Origin: a virus
Strand: one strand, 5' to 3'
Virus record (IMG/VR): IMGVR_UViG_3300040815_002915
Location: 1 to 50,930 of that record
DNA length: 50,930 nt
This document shows positions 43,781 to 50,930 of the stretch, piece by piece. A program made the position numbers and the translations under genes. The notes under the pieces are model-generated. The model searched no databases. It had not been told where the DNA came from and saw nothing but the letters and a program-made list of their open reading frames with translations. Position 1 is the stretch's first letter; each line of letters opens with the position of its first letter.

Positions 43781-43788
43781 TATTTATA
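43781..43788 (-). promoter_or_regulatory. late promoter box TATAAATA for the baseplate operon
   Basis: The minus strand reads CTATAAATATAG, including the exact T4 late box TATAAATA, in the 146-base region between divergent genes. Transcription should start near 43775, giving a leader of about 40 bases before the ATG at 43734. The gp55-type sigma factor that should read this box is encoded just to the right. Nothing else is evident in the gap except the rightward GAAGGA ribosome site at 43871-43876. Confidence 0.65.
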
Positions 43789-43880
43789 GGCACAATTTTA
43801 GGCGCACTTAATTACTCTAGCGGCACGATTCAACCGACCTGTTTGTGGTCACATTACATTATATTAAAGAGAAGGAATTT

Positions 43881-44864
43881 ATGAAGAGAGTGAAATATCT
43901 TAACAACCGGGATCTGTTGGCGCAGATACATGCCAGCAAGAACACCTATTGTTCGTACGTGACGCCAGAAGATTCACAGTACGACATCATCGTGCCTAAT
44001 TTGAAAAAAATCAACACCAGGAGCATAGCGGAGGCCAAGAAGAGCAAGGCCAAGCGTCTCACACAGGAGGCCTGGGAGCAGGCCAAGGACGCCGGACTTA
44101 AAAAAATCAAACTGGTGGACTACACTGTGTCGCCTAGGAAGATCGACAAGACGGAACTGGTGTTCCGTGTGATGATGTTTGATCATGTGCCCATGGACGA
44201 CACACGTAAGAAGAATCCCAAGCAGACGGCAGACCATCACAGCAAGGTCAACTTCCCACCGTTCCAGCACTACCGATTGGACAAGAAGGGCAAACCAGTT
44301 TGTGTTGGAAAATCACACTGGGTGGGCGGAATGAGCAACGGTCACTTCTCAGCGGACCATGGCAAGATGACCAACCAACTGGCCTTGATGTACATGAAAC
44401 TGTGCGAGAGGTACGGTACCCGAGCCAACTGGAGGGGCTACACCTACAATGACGAGATGCAGTCGCAGGCCTTGATGCAGTTGTCACAGATCGGCTTACA
44501 GTTCGACGAGTCCAAATCAGACAACCCGTTCGCCTACTACACGGCGGCCATCACGAACAGTTTCACAAGGATATTGAACATTGAGAAGAAGAACCAAGCC
44601 ATCAGGGATGACCTACTGGAGTTCAATGGCATGATGCCGAGCTTCACCAGACAGAACGAGAACGAGACCACCGGACCATCATATGTGAAAAAGATGAAGA
44701 CCGCACACGGCGATGTCCACGAGGTCAACAAGACCACGCTGGCAAAACTGAACAAGAAACTAAAGAAGAAGGGCAAACTGGACTCGGAAGATTTTGATGA
44801 AGTCAAATTCAAAAACAAGATAGACATGACCAATCACAAACCCATAGTAAAGAAGAAATGGTAA
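43881..44864 (+). CDS. 55: gp55-type late sigma factor with long N-terminal extension
   Basis: The protein has 327 residues from the ATG at 43881, chosen because GAAGGA stands five bases before it. Residues about 164-246 match the sigma region 2 of T4 gp55: TNQLALMYMKLCERYGTRAN, YTYNDEMQSQALMQL, then ESKSDNPFAYYTAAITNSFTRI and EKKNQAIRDD. This part binds host RNA polymerase and the TATAAATA box. T4 gp55 has 185 residues and lacks the first 160 residues seen here, which are lysine-rich and contain DHVPMDDTRKK and VGKSHWVGGMSNGHFS. The C-terminal tail is lysine-rich and ends KPIVKKKW; the clamp-binding end typical of gp55 is not obvious. It is followed after 3 bases by gp47. Confidence 0.8.
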   Translation: MKRVKYLNNRDLLAQIHASKNTYCSYVTPEDSQYDIIVPNLKKINTRSIAEAKKSKAKRLTQEAWEQAKDAGLKKIKLVDYTVSPRKIDKTELVFRVMMFDHVPMDDTRKKNPKQTADHHSKVNFPPFQHYRLDKKGKPVCVGKSHWVGGMSNGHFSADHGKMTNQLALMYMKLCERYGTRANWRGYTYNDEMQSQALMQLSQIGLQFDESKSDNPFAYYTAAITNSFTRILNIEKKNQAIRDDLLEFNGMMPSFTRQNENETTGPSYVKKMKTAHGDVHEVNKTTLAKLNKKLKKKGKLDSEDFDEVKFKNKIDMTNHKPIVKKKW

Positions 44865-44867
44865 CCA

Positions 44868-45893
44868 ATGGCATTCTTTAAAAAGGTAGCCTGCTTCACA
44901 GACATACACTTTGGACTTAAAGGCAATTCAAGGGTACACAATGACGACTGTGAGGCTTTCGTTATATGGTTCATAGAACAGGCAAAACTGCATGGTTGTG
45001 AGACCTGCATATTCCTGGGAGACTGGCACCACCACAGGTCCGCCACTAACGTCAGTACAATGAATTACACAGTTTCCAACATAGAAAGACTGGGGCGGGC
45101 TTTCGAGAAAGTCTATGTCATAATGGGCAACCATGATCTCTACTACAGGGACAAGCGAGAAATCAATTCCATGGAGTACATCAGGAACATTCCCAACATA
45201 CACATCGTCAACGAGTGGCTGGTGGAGGATGACGTCGCCATACTACCATGGATCGTGGAAGACGAATACAAGAAGATCGAGAAGATGAAACAGAAATACG
45301 TGTTCGGACACTTCGAACTGCCGTACTTCAAGATGAACGCTATGGTGGAGATGCCAGACACAGGCACGATACAAGCGGATCACTTCGCAGGTTGCGGTAA
45401 AGTGTTTTCCGGACACTTCCACAAGCGACAGTACATGAAGAACGTCACGTACATGGGCAACGCCTTCCCACACAACTACGCGGACGCCGGCGACGACGAG
45501 CGTGGCATGATGGTGCTGGAGTATGGTGGTGAACCAAAATTCATAAACTGGCCGGACATGCCCAGATACAGAACAATTAAAATCAGCGAACTGTTAGCGG
45601 ATCCCGACAAACACTTGAAACCAAAGATGTACGTGAGAGTGACATTAGACATAAAGATCAGTTACGAGGAGGCCAATTTCATAAGGGAGACCTTCATAGA
45701 CAAGTACCAACTGAGGGAACTACAACTAATACCAGAACAGATCGATGCCGCACAGCAACCACGGGTAGAGATACAGAAGTTTGACAGTGTGGATCAGATC
45801 GTAATCAAACAACTGCAAGGAGTAGACAGTGAGGTGTATGACAAGAACATACTCACAGCGATCTACAATGATCTAGATGTCGAGAATCAGTAA
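44868..45893 (+). CDS. 47: recombination endonuclease subunit gp47 (Mre11-like)
   Basis: The protein has 341 residues, as in T4. The metallophosphoesterase motifs are in order: D12-I-H14 (FTDIHFG), GDWHHH (51-56), GNHD (87-90), VFGHFE (about 154) and SGHFHKR (about 184-190). With gp46 it forms the Mre11/Rad50-type nuclease that resects DNA ends for phage recombination and recombination-dependent replication. The next small gene starts inside its last codons (45877). Confidence 0.95.
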   Translation: MAFFKKVACFTDIHFGLKGNSRVHNDDCEAFVIWFIEQAKLHGCETCIFLGDWHHHRSATNVSTMNYTVSNIERLGRAFEKVYVIMGNHDLYYRDKREINSMEYIRNIPNIHIVNEWLVEDDVAILPWIVEDEYKKIEKMKQKYVFGHFELPYFKMNAMVEMPDTGTIQADHFAGCGKVFSGHFHKRQYMKNVTYMGNAFPHNYADAGDDERGMMVLEYGGEPKFINWPDMPRYRTIKISELLADPDKHLKPKMYVRVTLDIKISYEEANFIRETFIDKYQLRELQLIPEQIDAAQQPRVEIQKFDSVDQIVIKQLQGVDSEVYDKNILTAIYNDLDVENQ

Positions 45894-46047
45894 AAAGAAA
45901 TTGTTAGAAGTGTTGAAAGGCGAACACGAGGAACCCTCTATGACAAAACAACAGGTCATGGACATGTTCGAAAACCCACCAACACAGGAGGAGTGGTTAA
46001 AGGGCTACAAGCGTTGGAAAAAACAACAGGAAGAAGGCGGATTTTAG
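45877..46047 (+). CDS. small basic protein, first of a tandem pair
   Basis: This 56-residue ORF starts ATG at 45877, inside the end of gp47, and stops at 46047. It reads MSRISKKKLLEVLKGEHEEP and later EEWLKGYKRWKKQQEEGGF. The next gene begins MSRISKKKFWQAL and contains EDWITGYKRFRKQ, so the two are tandem paralogues. The first 17 bases of the two genes are the same. It is helical and rich in Lys and Glu, without a known motif. Its location between the two nuclease genes suggests a partner or regulator of that complex, which is inference. Confidence 0.7.
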   Translation: MSRISKKKLLEVLKGEHEEPSMTKQQVMDMFENPPTQEEWLKGYKRWKKQQEEGGF

Positions 46048-46296
46048 ATGTCGAGAATCAGTAAGAAAAAGTTTTGGCAGGCGCTGAAACAGGAACCGGA
46101 AAAACAACACACTATACTTGACATGCAGATCGAAGATTGGATAACAGGATACAAAAGATTTAGAAAACAGGAAGATCATGAATTGGCGATGGCGGAAAAA
46201 CTCTGCGAGAAACACAATAAAGAAAAGGAAAAAATTGATCCCGACAAATGGAAAGACTGGGTAGAAGCAGGAAAGAAACAATATGCTGACAATTAA
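46048..46296 (+). CDS. small basic protein, second of a tandem pair
   Basis: This 82-residue protein starts immediately after the stop of its paralogue and overlaps gp46 by 14 bases. It keeps the MSRISKKK start and the W-x2-GYKR segment, and adds a lysine/glutamate-rich C-terminus of about 35 residues (AMAEKLCEKHNKEKEKID, then DKWKDWVEAGKKQ). The added part repeats a W-x6-K pattern. Function unknown; genes at this place in other T4-like phages are small and poorly known. Confidence 0.75.
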   Translation: MSRISKKKFWQALKQEPEKQHTILDMQIEDWITGYKRFRKQEDHELAMAEKLCEKHNKEKEKIDPDKWKDWVEAGKKQYADN

Positions 46297-48058
46297 AGAA
46301 CTAACCGTAAAAAATTTTATGAGCGTGGGCAACCAGGCGCAAGCCATAGATTTCTCAAACAAGAGCCTAGTGCTTGTGATCGGTGAGAACATGGACCTTG
46401 GTGGCGACGACGCGGGTGCCAGGAATGGTACTGGCAAGACCACAATCATAAACGCACTGAGTTATGTGTTCTACGGGGAGGCTCTCACAAACATCAGGAG
46501 GGACAACCTCGTGAACAAGACCAACGAGAAGGGCATGTTGGTCAGTGTCAAGTTCATCAAGAACGGTGTGACCTACACCATAGAAAGAGGACGTAAACCA
46601 CAGATATTCAGATTCTACGCCAACGACATAGAACAAAAAACTGATGGCAATGAAGCACAAGGCGAAAACAGAGAGACGCAGGTGGAGATCAACAAACTGC
46701 TAGGCATGACACACGCGATGTTCAAGAACATAGTTGCCTTGAACACATACACGCAACCATTCCTGTCAACCAAGCAGGCAGAACAGCGTGAAATAATAGA
46801 ACAACTGCTGGGTATAACCTTACTGTCACAGAAAGCAGACCTGTTGCGTGAGAAACAAAAAGCCACAAAACAACTGCTCACGGAAGAAAAATTAAGACTA
46901 GACGCAATGGTCTCATCAAACGAGAAGATACAGGAATCAATAGAAAGTTTAAAAATCAGATCCAACGCATGGATCAAGCAAAAGGAAGAGGACATAGCGA
47001 ACTTCCGAGACGCCATAGCGGAACTGGAGAAGGTGGACATAAAAGTGGAATTGGAAGCACACAAGAAACTACAGACTCACAACGAAATGCAGACGGCACT
47101 GCGTGGACTGGAGAAGGAAAAATCATATCACGAGCACAGCCTCACAAAGGCCGAAAGCACGGTAGAAAAGACGAAAACAGATCTGCAATTTGCAGAACAA
47201 CAGAAGTGCCCAACTTGTGAACAGGAACTACACGATGACAAGCACACACACCTACAGGACAAACTGAAAACACAACTTACAGAATCAATAGATTATACAA
47301 CACAACTGAAGAACGATCTTGCAAAAATACAACAAGGTATAGATGAGATCGGCGACCTTGGACAGATCCCAGACACATACTATGACACCATGGACGAGGC
47401 ATACAACCACAAAGGATCCCTCCAAGACCTTAAGAGGCAGTTGGAGAGGACAGAGAAACAGGAAAATACATACGCAGAGCAAATAGAGGAATTAGAAAAC
47501 AAAGCGATACAGAAAGTGGACTACAAGAAAGCAAACGAACTGGAAGACCTACACAGGCACCAGGACTTCCTATACAAGTTGCTGACAGCAAAAGATTCAT
47601 TTATAAGAACAAGAATTATAGAACAAAACTTAACATACCTGAACCAGAGACTGGCGTACTTCCTGGGCAAGGTAAAACTACCACACACTGTGACTTTCCA
47701 AGCAGACCTGAGTGTGCGTATTGAGGAATTGGGCAGGGAGTTGGATTTCGACAACCTCAGCAGAGGTGAACGAAACAGGCTTATCCTCAGCATGAGCTGG
47801 GCGTTCAGGGACGTGTGGGAATCGCTGTATCAACAGATAAACTTGTTGTTCATAGACGAGTTAGTGGATGCCGGCATGGACATATCGGGCGTTGAGAGTT
47901 CCATGGCAGTGCTCAAAGACATGTCAAGGACACAACAGAAGAACATATTCTTGATATCACACAAGGATGAACTGGTAAGCAGAGTGAACAGTGTACTCAA
48001 AGTTGTAAAAGAAAATGGTTTTACCAACTATGCCAACGATGTTGACATTATAGTATAA
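46283..48058 (+). CDS. 46: recombination endonuclease subunit gp46 (Rad50-like ATPase)
   Basis: The protein has 591 residues. Walker A is GARNGTGKTT (about 45-54) after IGENMDLGGDD. A coiled coil runs from about 170 to 420 and is broken by the zinc hook CPTCEQE at about 309-312. The ABC signature LSRGERNRL lies at about 491-499 and Walker B LLFIDELVDAGMD at about 521-533, followed by the H-loop FLISHKDEL. It works with gp47 in DNA end processing. Confidence 0.95.
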   Translation: MLTIKELTVKNFMSVGNQAQAIDFSNKSLVLVIGENMDLGGDDAGARNGTGKTTIINALSYVFYGEALTNIRRDNLVNKTNEKGMLVSVKFIKNGVTYTIERGRKPQIFRFYANDIEQKTDGNEAQGENRETQVEINKLLGMTHAMFKNIVALNTYTQPFLSTKQAEQREIIEQLLGITLLSQKADLLREKQKATKQLLTEEKLRLDAMVSSNEKIQESIESLKIRSNAWIKQKEEDIANFRDAIAELEKVDIKVELEAHKKLQTHNEMQTALRGLEKEKSYHEHSLTKAESTVEKTKTDLQFAEQQKCPTCEQELHDDKHTHLQDKLKTQLTESIDYTTQLKNDLAKIQQGIDEIGDLGQIPDTYYDTMDEAYNHKGSLQDLKRQLERTEKQENTYAEQIEELENKAIQKVDYKKANELEDLHRHQDFLYKLLTAKDSFIRTRIIEQNLTYLNQRLAYFLGKVKLPHTVTFQADLSVRIEELGRELDFDNLSRGERNRLILSMSWAFRDVWESLYQQINLLFIDELVDAGMDISGVESSMAVLKDMSRTQQKNIFLISHKDELVSRVNSVLKVVKENGFTNYANDVDIIV

Positions 48059-48066
48059 ATTTTCTG

Positions 48067-48126
48067 TTGACAGAACCAGTTCGTACGTGCTTTAATTATA
48101 ACGTTGTTAATTAATAACATCGTACG
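48067..48126 (+). promoter_or_regulatory. sigma-70-type promoter with palindromic operator-like sequence
   Basis: TTGACA (48067-48072) is followed after 18 bases by TTTAAT (48091-48096), upstream of the small basic protein gene. Downstream lies the near-palindrome GTTGTTAATTAATAAC (48103-48118), and CGTACG stands both before (48082-48087) and after it (48121-48126). The symmetry in and just behind the promoter could bind a repressor or form an RNA leader hairpin. Which one is not shown. Confidence 0.55.
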
Positions 48127-48149
48127 ACAATAAAGGAAGGACAAATAAT

Positions 48150-48344
48150 ATGTCAAATGAAACACATGAACAGATCATGACAGAGATACAAACTTACTCA
48201 GAAGAGAATGGTAAGTTCGTAGACAAGGGTGTAAAGGCTTCTGCCACTAGGGCTAGAAAGGCACTTGCCAACCTTGCTAAATTGATCAAAGCAAGAAGAA
48301 AAGAGATTCAAGAAATCAAGAACGCGGCCAAAGAGTCTGCGTAA
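48150..48344 (+). CDS. small basic, histone H1-like DNA-binding protein (putative)
   Basis: The protein has 64 residues and starts after AAGGAAGGA. The N-terminal 22 residues are acidic and the rest is a lysine/arginine/alanine-rich helix (KASATRARKALANLAKLIKARR). This resembles the short H1- or Hc1-like proteins that phages and bacteria use to bind DNA. It has its own promoter and terminator, so it may be made in large amount at an early stage. The DNA-binding role is inferred from composition. Confidence 0.6.
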   Translation: MSNETHEQIMTEIQTYSEENGKFVDKGVKASATRARKALANLAKLIKARRKEIQEIKNAAKESA

Positions 48345-48369
48345 TCGATCATTGGATTTTGCAAAACCC

Positions 48370-48402
48370 AAAAAACCCCTGGCTGACAGTCGGGGGTTTT
48401 TT
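48370..48402. terminator. bidirectional rho-independent terminator
   Basis: AAAAAACCCC (48370-48379) and GGGGTTTTTT (48393-48402) form a ten-pair stem around a 12-base loop. Because A and T runs flank both sides it can end transcription in both directions. It lies between the rightward basic-protein gene (end 48344) and the leftward radical SAM gene (end 48425), which converge here. Confidence 0.9.
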
Positions 48403-48424
48403 ATGACCAAAACACACTTTACCT

Positions 48425-49693
48425 TTAAAGATCATTTAACCAAGGGAAAGTGCTTTTCCAATCTGTTGCCCTTCTCTTATCTAGTTCAGTAAGATATTCT
48501 TTCAACTGTGATATTTTTGTATAATTTGGTTTAGATCGCTGTATCGAATCTGCAAGGGTGTCCCAATGTTTCTTGATGCTGATATCTCTCACAGACCTTA
48601 TCTTCATTTTTTGATCACACATATCAAGTGTCTCTTTGAATATCTCTCCACCGCACATATGCGGATCGGTCATACCGTCGTCTATGTTGAAACTATGCAC
48701 GATGCTTCTATTCAGAGGTCTGTGTTTGTTCCAACTATCTATTTCGTCTAACAGTCCAGGAAACTTATGCAGTGTCAGTAGACTTATGGCAGAGTTTATG
48801 CCCACTTCAACGTGGGACAATTTAAGTAAATCTTCGAAATTACGTCTCCACTGTGCCAGATCTATGCCATGCCTGACATACTCGGCCTCCTTGCCTAGAC
48901 AATCTAGACTGCAAATGATCTTGAACTGGAAAATTTTTCTGTCTTTCACTAACCTATCGATCCTCTCTAGGAATTTTCCAAATCTGTACTCGTTGGCTTT
49001 GAGATTTGTCACCACCTGGAAGGTCAGTTTATCATTTGGATTCTCCTCCCAAAAATCAAAACATTCTTCTAGCTCAGGAATGACCAATGGCTCACCTCCC
49101 AGCAAAGAAAACCATCTTAGAATTTTATACCTTTCTCCCTCCTTTAGGTAATTGAAAAAATCTTGCTTTTGTTTTGTGTAATTTTGATTCACATAAGACG
49201 TTCGAGGTGAGTACCTACTATATTCACGTGATGCATGTATCGGCGTACCATATTTCTTGTTCTCCTCTTCCCACGTACTGCTGAAATGTGGCCCGCAATA
49301 GACACAACTCATGTTACAGGTGTTTGTGAAGTAGACTTCGATGTTTGTTGGAGTGACTGTGGTTGCATTTTTATCTTTCCATAGTTCTGGCGGTACATTG
49401 TCACGATCGGTCAACTGCGAGATTTGATTTTTCCTGTCGCTGTAACCTCCCTTCTCTTCCACCCTACTACAATATTGGCAGGTGTTGTTAGGCCACTTAC
49501 CTTGTAACATCCTTTCCCTATCCTCTATCTTTTTAGGAAGATTATGGAAACTTGCGAAATCGTTCTCAGGTATCTTGAGTTTTTCAGTACGGTGGCAAGA
49601 ACTCGTGGTTCCGCTCTGGAAGAATATCGAACTCCAATTCCACTTCAGAGGACATGCCGTGGCAGTGTCTAGTGGAAATACTTTCTTCTTCAT
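48425..49693 (-). CDS. radical SAM protein, complete
   Basis: The protein has 422 residues. CNMSCVYC (126-133) binds the iron-sulfur cluster, SLLGGEPLVIPEL (about 193-205) is the SAM-binding GGEP segment, and IICSLDCLGKEAEYVRHGID matches a stretch of the radical SAM protein at 1-1032. Before the core are C14, C33, C72 and C75 (CQYC), spaced as in that paralogue. There is no clear C-terminal SPASM or twitch cysteine set (CGGEIF and CDQK occur at about 355 and 366). It overlaps the GIY-YIG-type gene by 4 bases. The substrate is unknown; distant relatives modify peptides or nucleotides. Confidence 0.85.
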   Translation of the reverse strand: MKKKVFPLDTATACPLKWNWSSIFFQSGTTSSCHRTEKLKIPENDFASFHNLPKKIEDRERMLQGKWPNNTCQYCSRVEEKGGYSDRKNQISQLTDRDNVPPELWKDKNATTVTPTNIEVYFTNTCNMSCVYCGPHFSSTWEEENKKYGTPIHASREYSRYSPRTSYVNQNYTKQKQDFFNYLKEGERYKILRWFSLLGGEPLVIPELEECFDFWEENPNDKLTFQVVTNLKANEYRFGKFLERIDRLVKDRKIFQFKIICSLDCLGKEAEYVRHGIDLAQWRRNFEDLLKLSHVEVGINSAISLLTLHKFPGLLDEIDSWNKHRPLNRSIVHSFNIDDGMTDPHMCGGEIFKETLDMCDQKMKIRSVRDISIKKHWDTLADSIQRSKPNYTKISQLKEYLTELDKRRATDWKSTFPWLNDL

Positions 49694-50097
49694 CCGCTTA
49701 TGATTCCCTTGCCATGCACACGTACACGTATGTGTCCGTTGTAGTAGTCGTTGCTCTCCAACACCTTACGTGCGAATTGCTCACGAGCTTCAACATAGGA
49801 TAACTCTGCTTTGGAGAAGCAATAGAACAGTATCTCTCTTTTGAAGTTTTCCTTGCCCAGTTTCATTATGTCTGCTGTGAGTTCATCACTTGACCCATAG
49901 TAGTCCTGCCAGTCCGATTCCACCTTGTACCTTCGCTTGTTCTTGCGGCCTTTCAGTGGTGGACGTGATCTCTTGAAACGTGCCAGTTTCTTGCCGATGT
50001 ACTTCCTGCCGTTGGTTGTGTTTGTGATCTCATACACAAAACCTATCACTTCTTCTGGTAATTTGGTAATCTCATTTCCCTGGTACGTCCAATGCAT
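49690..50097 (-). CDS. GIY-YIG-type endonuclease-like protein
   Basis: From ATG at 50097 the protein has 135 residues. IGFVYEITNTTNGRKYIGKK is the GIY-YIG motif in the form VYEI-x7-KYIGKK, and a later EILFYCFSKAELSYVEAREQF has the catalytic glutamate region. Many T4-like phages carry a protein of this size whose role is unknown; it lacks the extra DNA-binding domains of homing enzymes. The frame is open to 50373, but the extra 92 residues have no family match. GGAGGT at about 50121-50126 followed by a TTG at 50112 offers another start. The adjacent region to the right is structured RNA-like. Confidence 0.65.
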   Translation of the reverse strand: MHWTYQGNEITKLPEEVIGFVYEITNTTNGRKYIGKKLARFKRSRPPLKGRKNKRRYKVESDWQDYYGSSDELTADIMKLGKENFKREILFYCFSKAELSYVEAREQFARKVLESNDYYNGHIRVRVHGKGIISG

Positions 50098-50189
50098 GAT
50101 GGTATTTAAAGCCAAAAAGATTGACCTCCAAAGAAAACTCATATAAACAAGTGCGATAGGCAAACTATAATTTCTTTTTAAATTCCAAT

Positions 50190-50580
50190 AGGCAAACATA
50201 GCATCCATGAAGTGAGCACGGAAATGCGGCTGGAAAGCGACAGGTGAATCCGTTGATGCAAATGCAAAAATGATGGGGCTCTTAGAAAAAGACAAACCCC
50301 AGGTCCGCCAAGAACTATCATACAAGGGTTTGGTGGGCTCGCGTTGTAATGAATGAGCTAACGGGTACAGCACAACCGCCCGACCATGGTAGCGATGTAT
50401 GATGACTGCGAACTCACCACAGGGTTCAAGTCGGTTCGGCTAGAAATAGCCGAATTGTGACTGCTCATCTACCACAGGCGACGCATAAATGCGTCATTTA
50501 GTTTTACAACTGCGTAAGTTAAAAAAAGAAACGAGCGCTAGCGAAGTTTCAGATGGCGTAAGCCGTCTCTGACACACCAT
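50190..50580. ncRNA. structured intergenic region, candidate noncoding RNA
   Basis: Between divergent genes (GIY-YIG-type start 50097 and the gene at 50594) I see no gene worth calling. The sequence contains hairpins typical of structured RNA: TGGGG (50274-50278) with CCCCA (50297-50301); GGGC-tcgc-GTTGT with ACAAC-c-GCCC (50335-50381) with an inner GCT/AGC; TTCGGCTA-GAAA-TAGCCGAA (50435-50454), eight perfect pairs with a GNRA loop; GACGCA-TAAA-TGCGTC (50480-50495); AACT-AGTT (50508-50520); GAAAC/GTTTC (50528-50550); AGATGGC-GTAA-GCCGTCT (50551-50568) with a second GNRA loop. A 20-base element ending in (C/T)ACCACAGG is repeated at 50403-50422 and 50460-50479. Palindromic stems cannot fix the strand; plus is favoured by the GNRA loops. 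No known RNA family is recognised. Confidence 0.5.
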
Positions 50581-50593
50581 TAAGTACAACACA

Positions 50594-50930
50594 ATGGAAC
50601 TACTCTGGGATCACACACTGGGCAAACAGGAACACACCGACGTGGTGCTGTGCCGACCCATGGCCATAATGGACTCCGATGAGGAACACGAGGCCCTGGA
50701 TCGCGGATGGCTGGCGCTGGACCACCCCGTGATGAATCGGGAGGTGTGGTACCAGTCACGTAGCACCAGGATAAACCTGGACCTGTACAGACCCCGATAC
50801 AAGCAACACCAGTGGGACGGCCGGGACATCGGCATCAAAATCATCGACGCGAGCGAGATGGTGAGGCTGTTGGGACTGCCCACCATATACGACAACTACA
50901 TGAAGAGGAAGGGCTTCTCGCAGGACTACA
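50594..50930 (+). CDS. conserved protein of unknown function, partial (3' end outside window)
   Basis: The frame is open from ATG at 50594 to the window end (112 codons). It reads MELLWDHTLGKQEHTDVVLC at the start, with later WYQSRSTRINLDLYRPRYK and WDGRDIGIKIIDASEMVRL. The N-terminal half is acidic and the sequence is compact, without membrane segments. No family is recognised with confidence; the WDGRDIGIKI piece looks conserved-type, as in hypothetical proteins of T4-like marine phages. There is no clear ribosome site (the leader reads TAAGTACAACACA). Direction is away from the structured intergenic region, which could include its leader. Confidence 0.6.
   Translation, partial: MELLWDHTLGKQEHTDVVLCRPMAIMDSDEEHEALDRGWLALDHPVMNREVWYQSRSTRINLDLYRPRYKQHQWDGRDIGIKIIDASEMVRLLGLPTIYDNYMKRKGFSQDY

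Noticed and set aside
50271-50357. Short rightward ORF (ATGATGGGG to TGA, 28 codons)
   Set aside because: It lies within paired RNA segments, lacks a ribosome site and is a by-product of the open frame on the other strand.
50098-50373. Upstream extension of the GIY-YIG ORF by 92 residues
   Set aside because: The frame is open but the residues show no family match, and they lie on the complement of the hairpin-rich region. The ATG at 50097 places the GIY-YIG motif at the usual distance from the start.
50423-50432. T-loop-like GGTTCAAGTC suggesting a tRNA or tmRNA
   Set aside because: The flanking five-base stems do not pair and no acceptor stem or anticodon arm fits around it on either strand.
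50435-50454. GGCTAGAAATAGCC resembles the loop of an engineered Cas9 guide RNA
   Set aside because: It is a simple GAAA-capped hairpin; no repeat array, cas gene or tracr-like extension is nearby.
50098-50593. Group I intron beside a homing-type enzyme
   Set aside because: I do not find the P, Q, R and S core elements, and the region is not inside a gene.
1-50930. CRISPR array, insertion sequence, integrase or attachment site
   Set aside because: No regularly spaced repeats, transposase, integrase or tRNA-end duplication is visible anywhere in the window.

Overview
The window is part of the genome of a T4-like tailed phage (myovirus). The T4-type genes I can recognise are gp6, gp25, a gp5-type hub protein, a gp53-like wedge protein, the gp46/gp47 recombination nuclease and a gp55-type late sigma factor. 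The 'GQLWFDxxxxxLxVYTG' fiber modules, the giant virion protein and the many small 2OG-Fe(II) oxygenases resemble those of marine cyanophages and pelagiphages. No photosynthesis gene or tRNA is visible, so I do not assign a host. The window starts and ends inside genes.

Layout. From 43734 down to 1 almost every gene points left: a baseplate block (43734-33994: gp48/54-position protein, gp53-like, hub-position protein, gp5, gp25, gp6), a 4207-residue virion protein (33994-21371), and adhesin/fiber genes (21361-18436). Next comes an accessory operon of 17 enzyme-type genes behind one small unknown gene (18383-6727). A second fiber (6716-5079) and another virion protein (5041-4085) follow. A second accessory cassette then runs off the left end (4036-1): an unknown gene, three glycosyltransferase-like genes, another unknown gene and a radical SAM enzyme. 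From 43881 to 48344 genes point right: gp55-type sigma, gp47, two tandem small paralogues, gp46 and a small basic protein, ending in a bidirectional terminator. Beyond it lie a leftward radical SAM gene and GIY-YIG-type gene, then about 500 bases without a convincing gene that fold into several GNRA-capped hairpins, then a rightward partial gene.

How the parts may work together. A TATAAATA late promoter at 43788-43781 faces the baseplate genes, next to the sigma gene whose product should recognise it. The two accessory cassettes are different. Each begins with a good host-type sigma-70 promoter (TTGACT-17-TACAAT at 18435-18407; TTGATT-17-TATAAT at 4071-4043) and a small conserved unknown gene, and each sits next to fiber or virion genes. 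The large cassette encodes eight different 2OG-Fe(II) oxygenases, three methyltransferase-fold proteins (one very like carboxy-SAM synthase CmoA), a PP-loop ATPase, a GNAT-like protein, a membrane fatty-acid desaturase, a nitroreductase-like protein and two glycosyltransferase-like proteins, nearly all with overlapping ends. It looks like one co-translated pathway and is the best candidate here for an undescribed system. Its product is unknown: a virion or host-surface glycan, a modified RNA or protein, or a small molecule are all possible.
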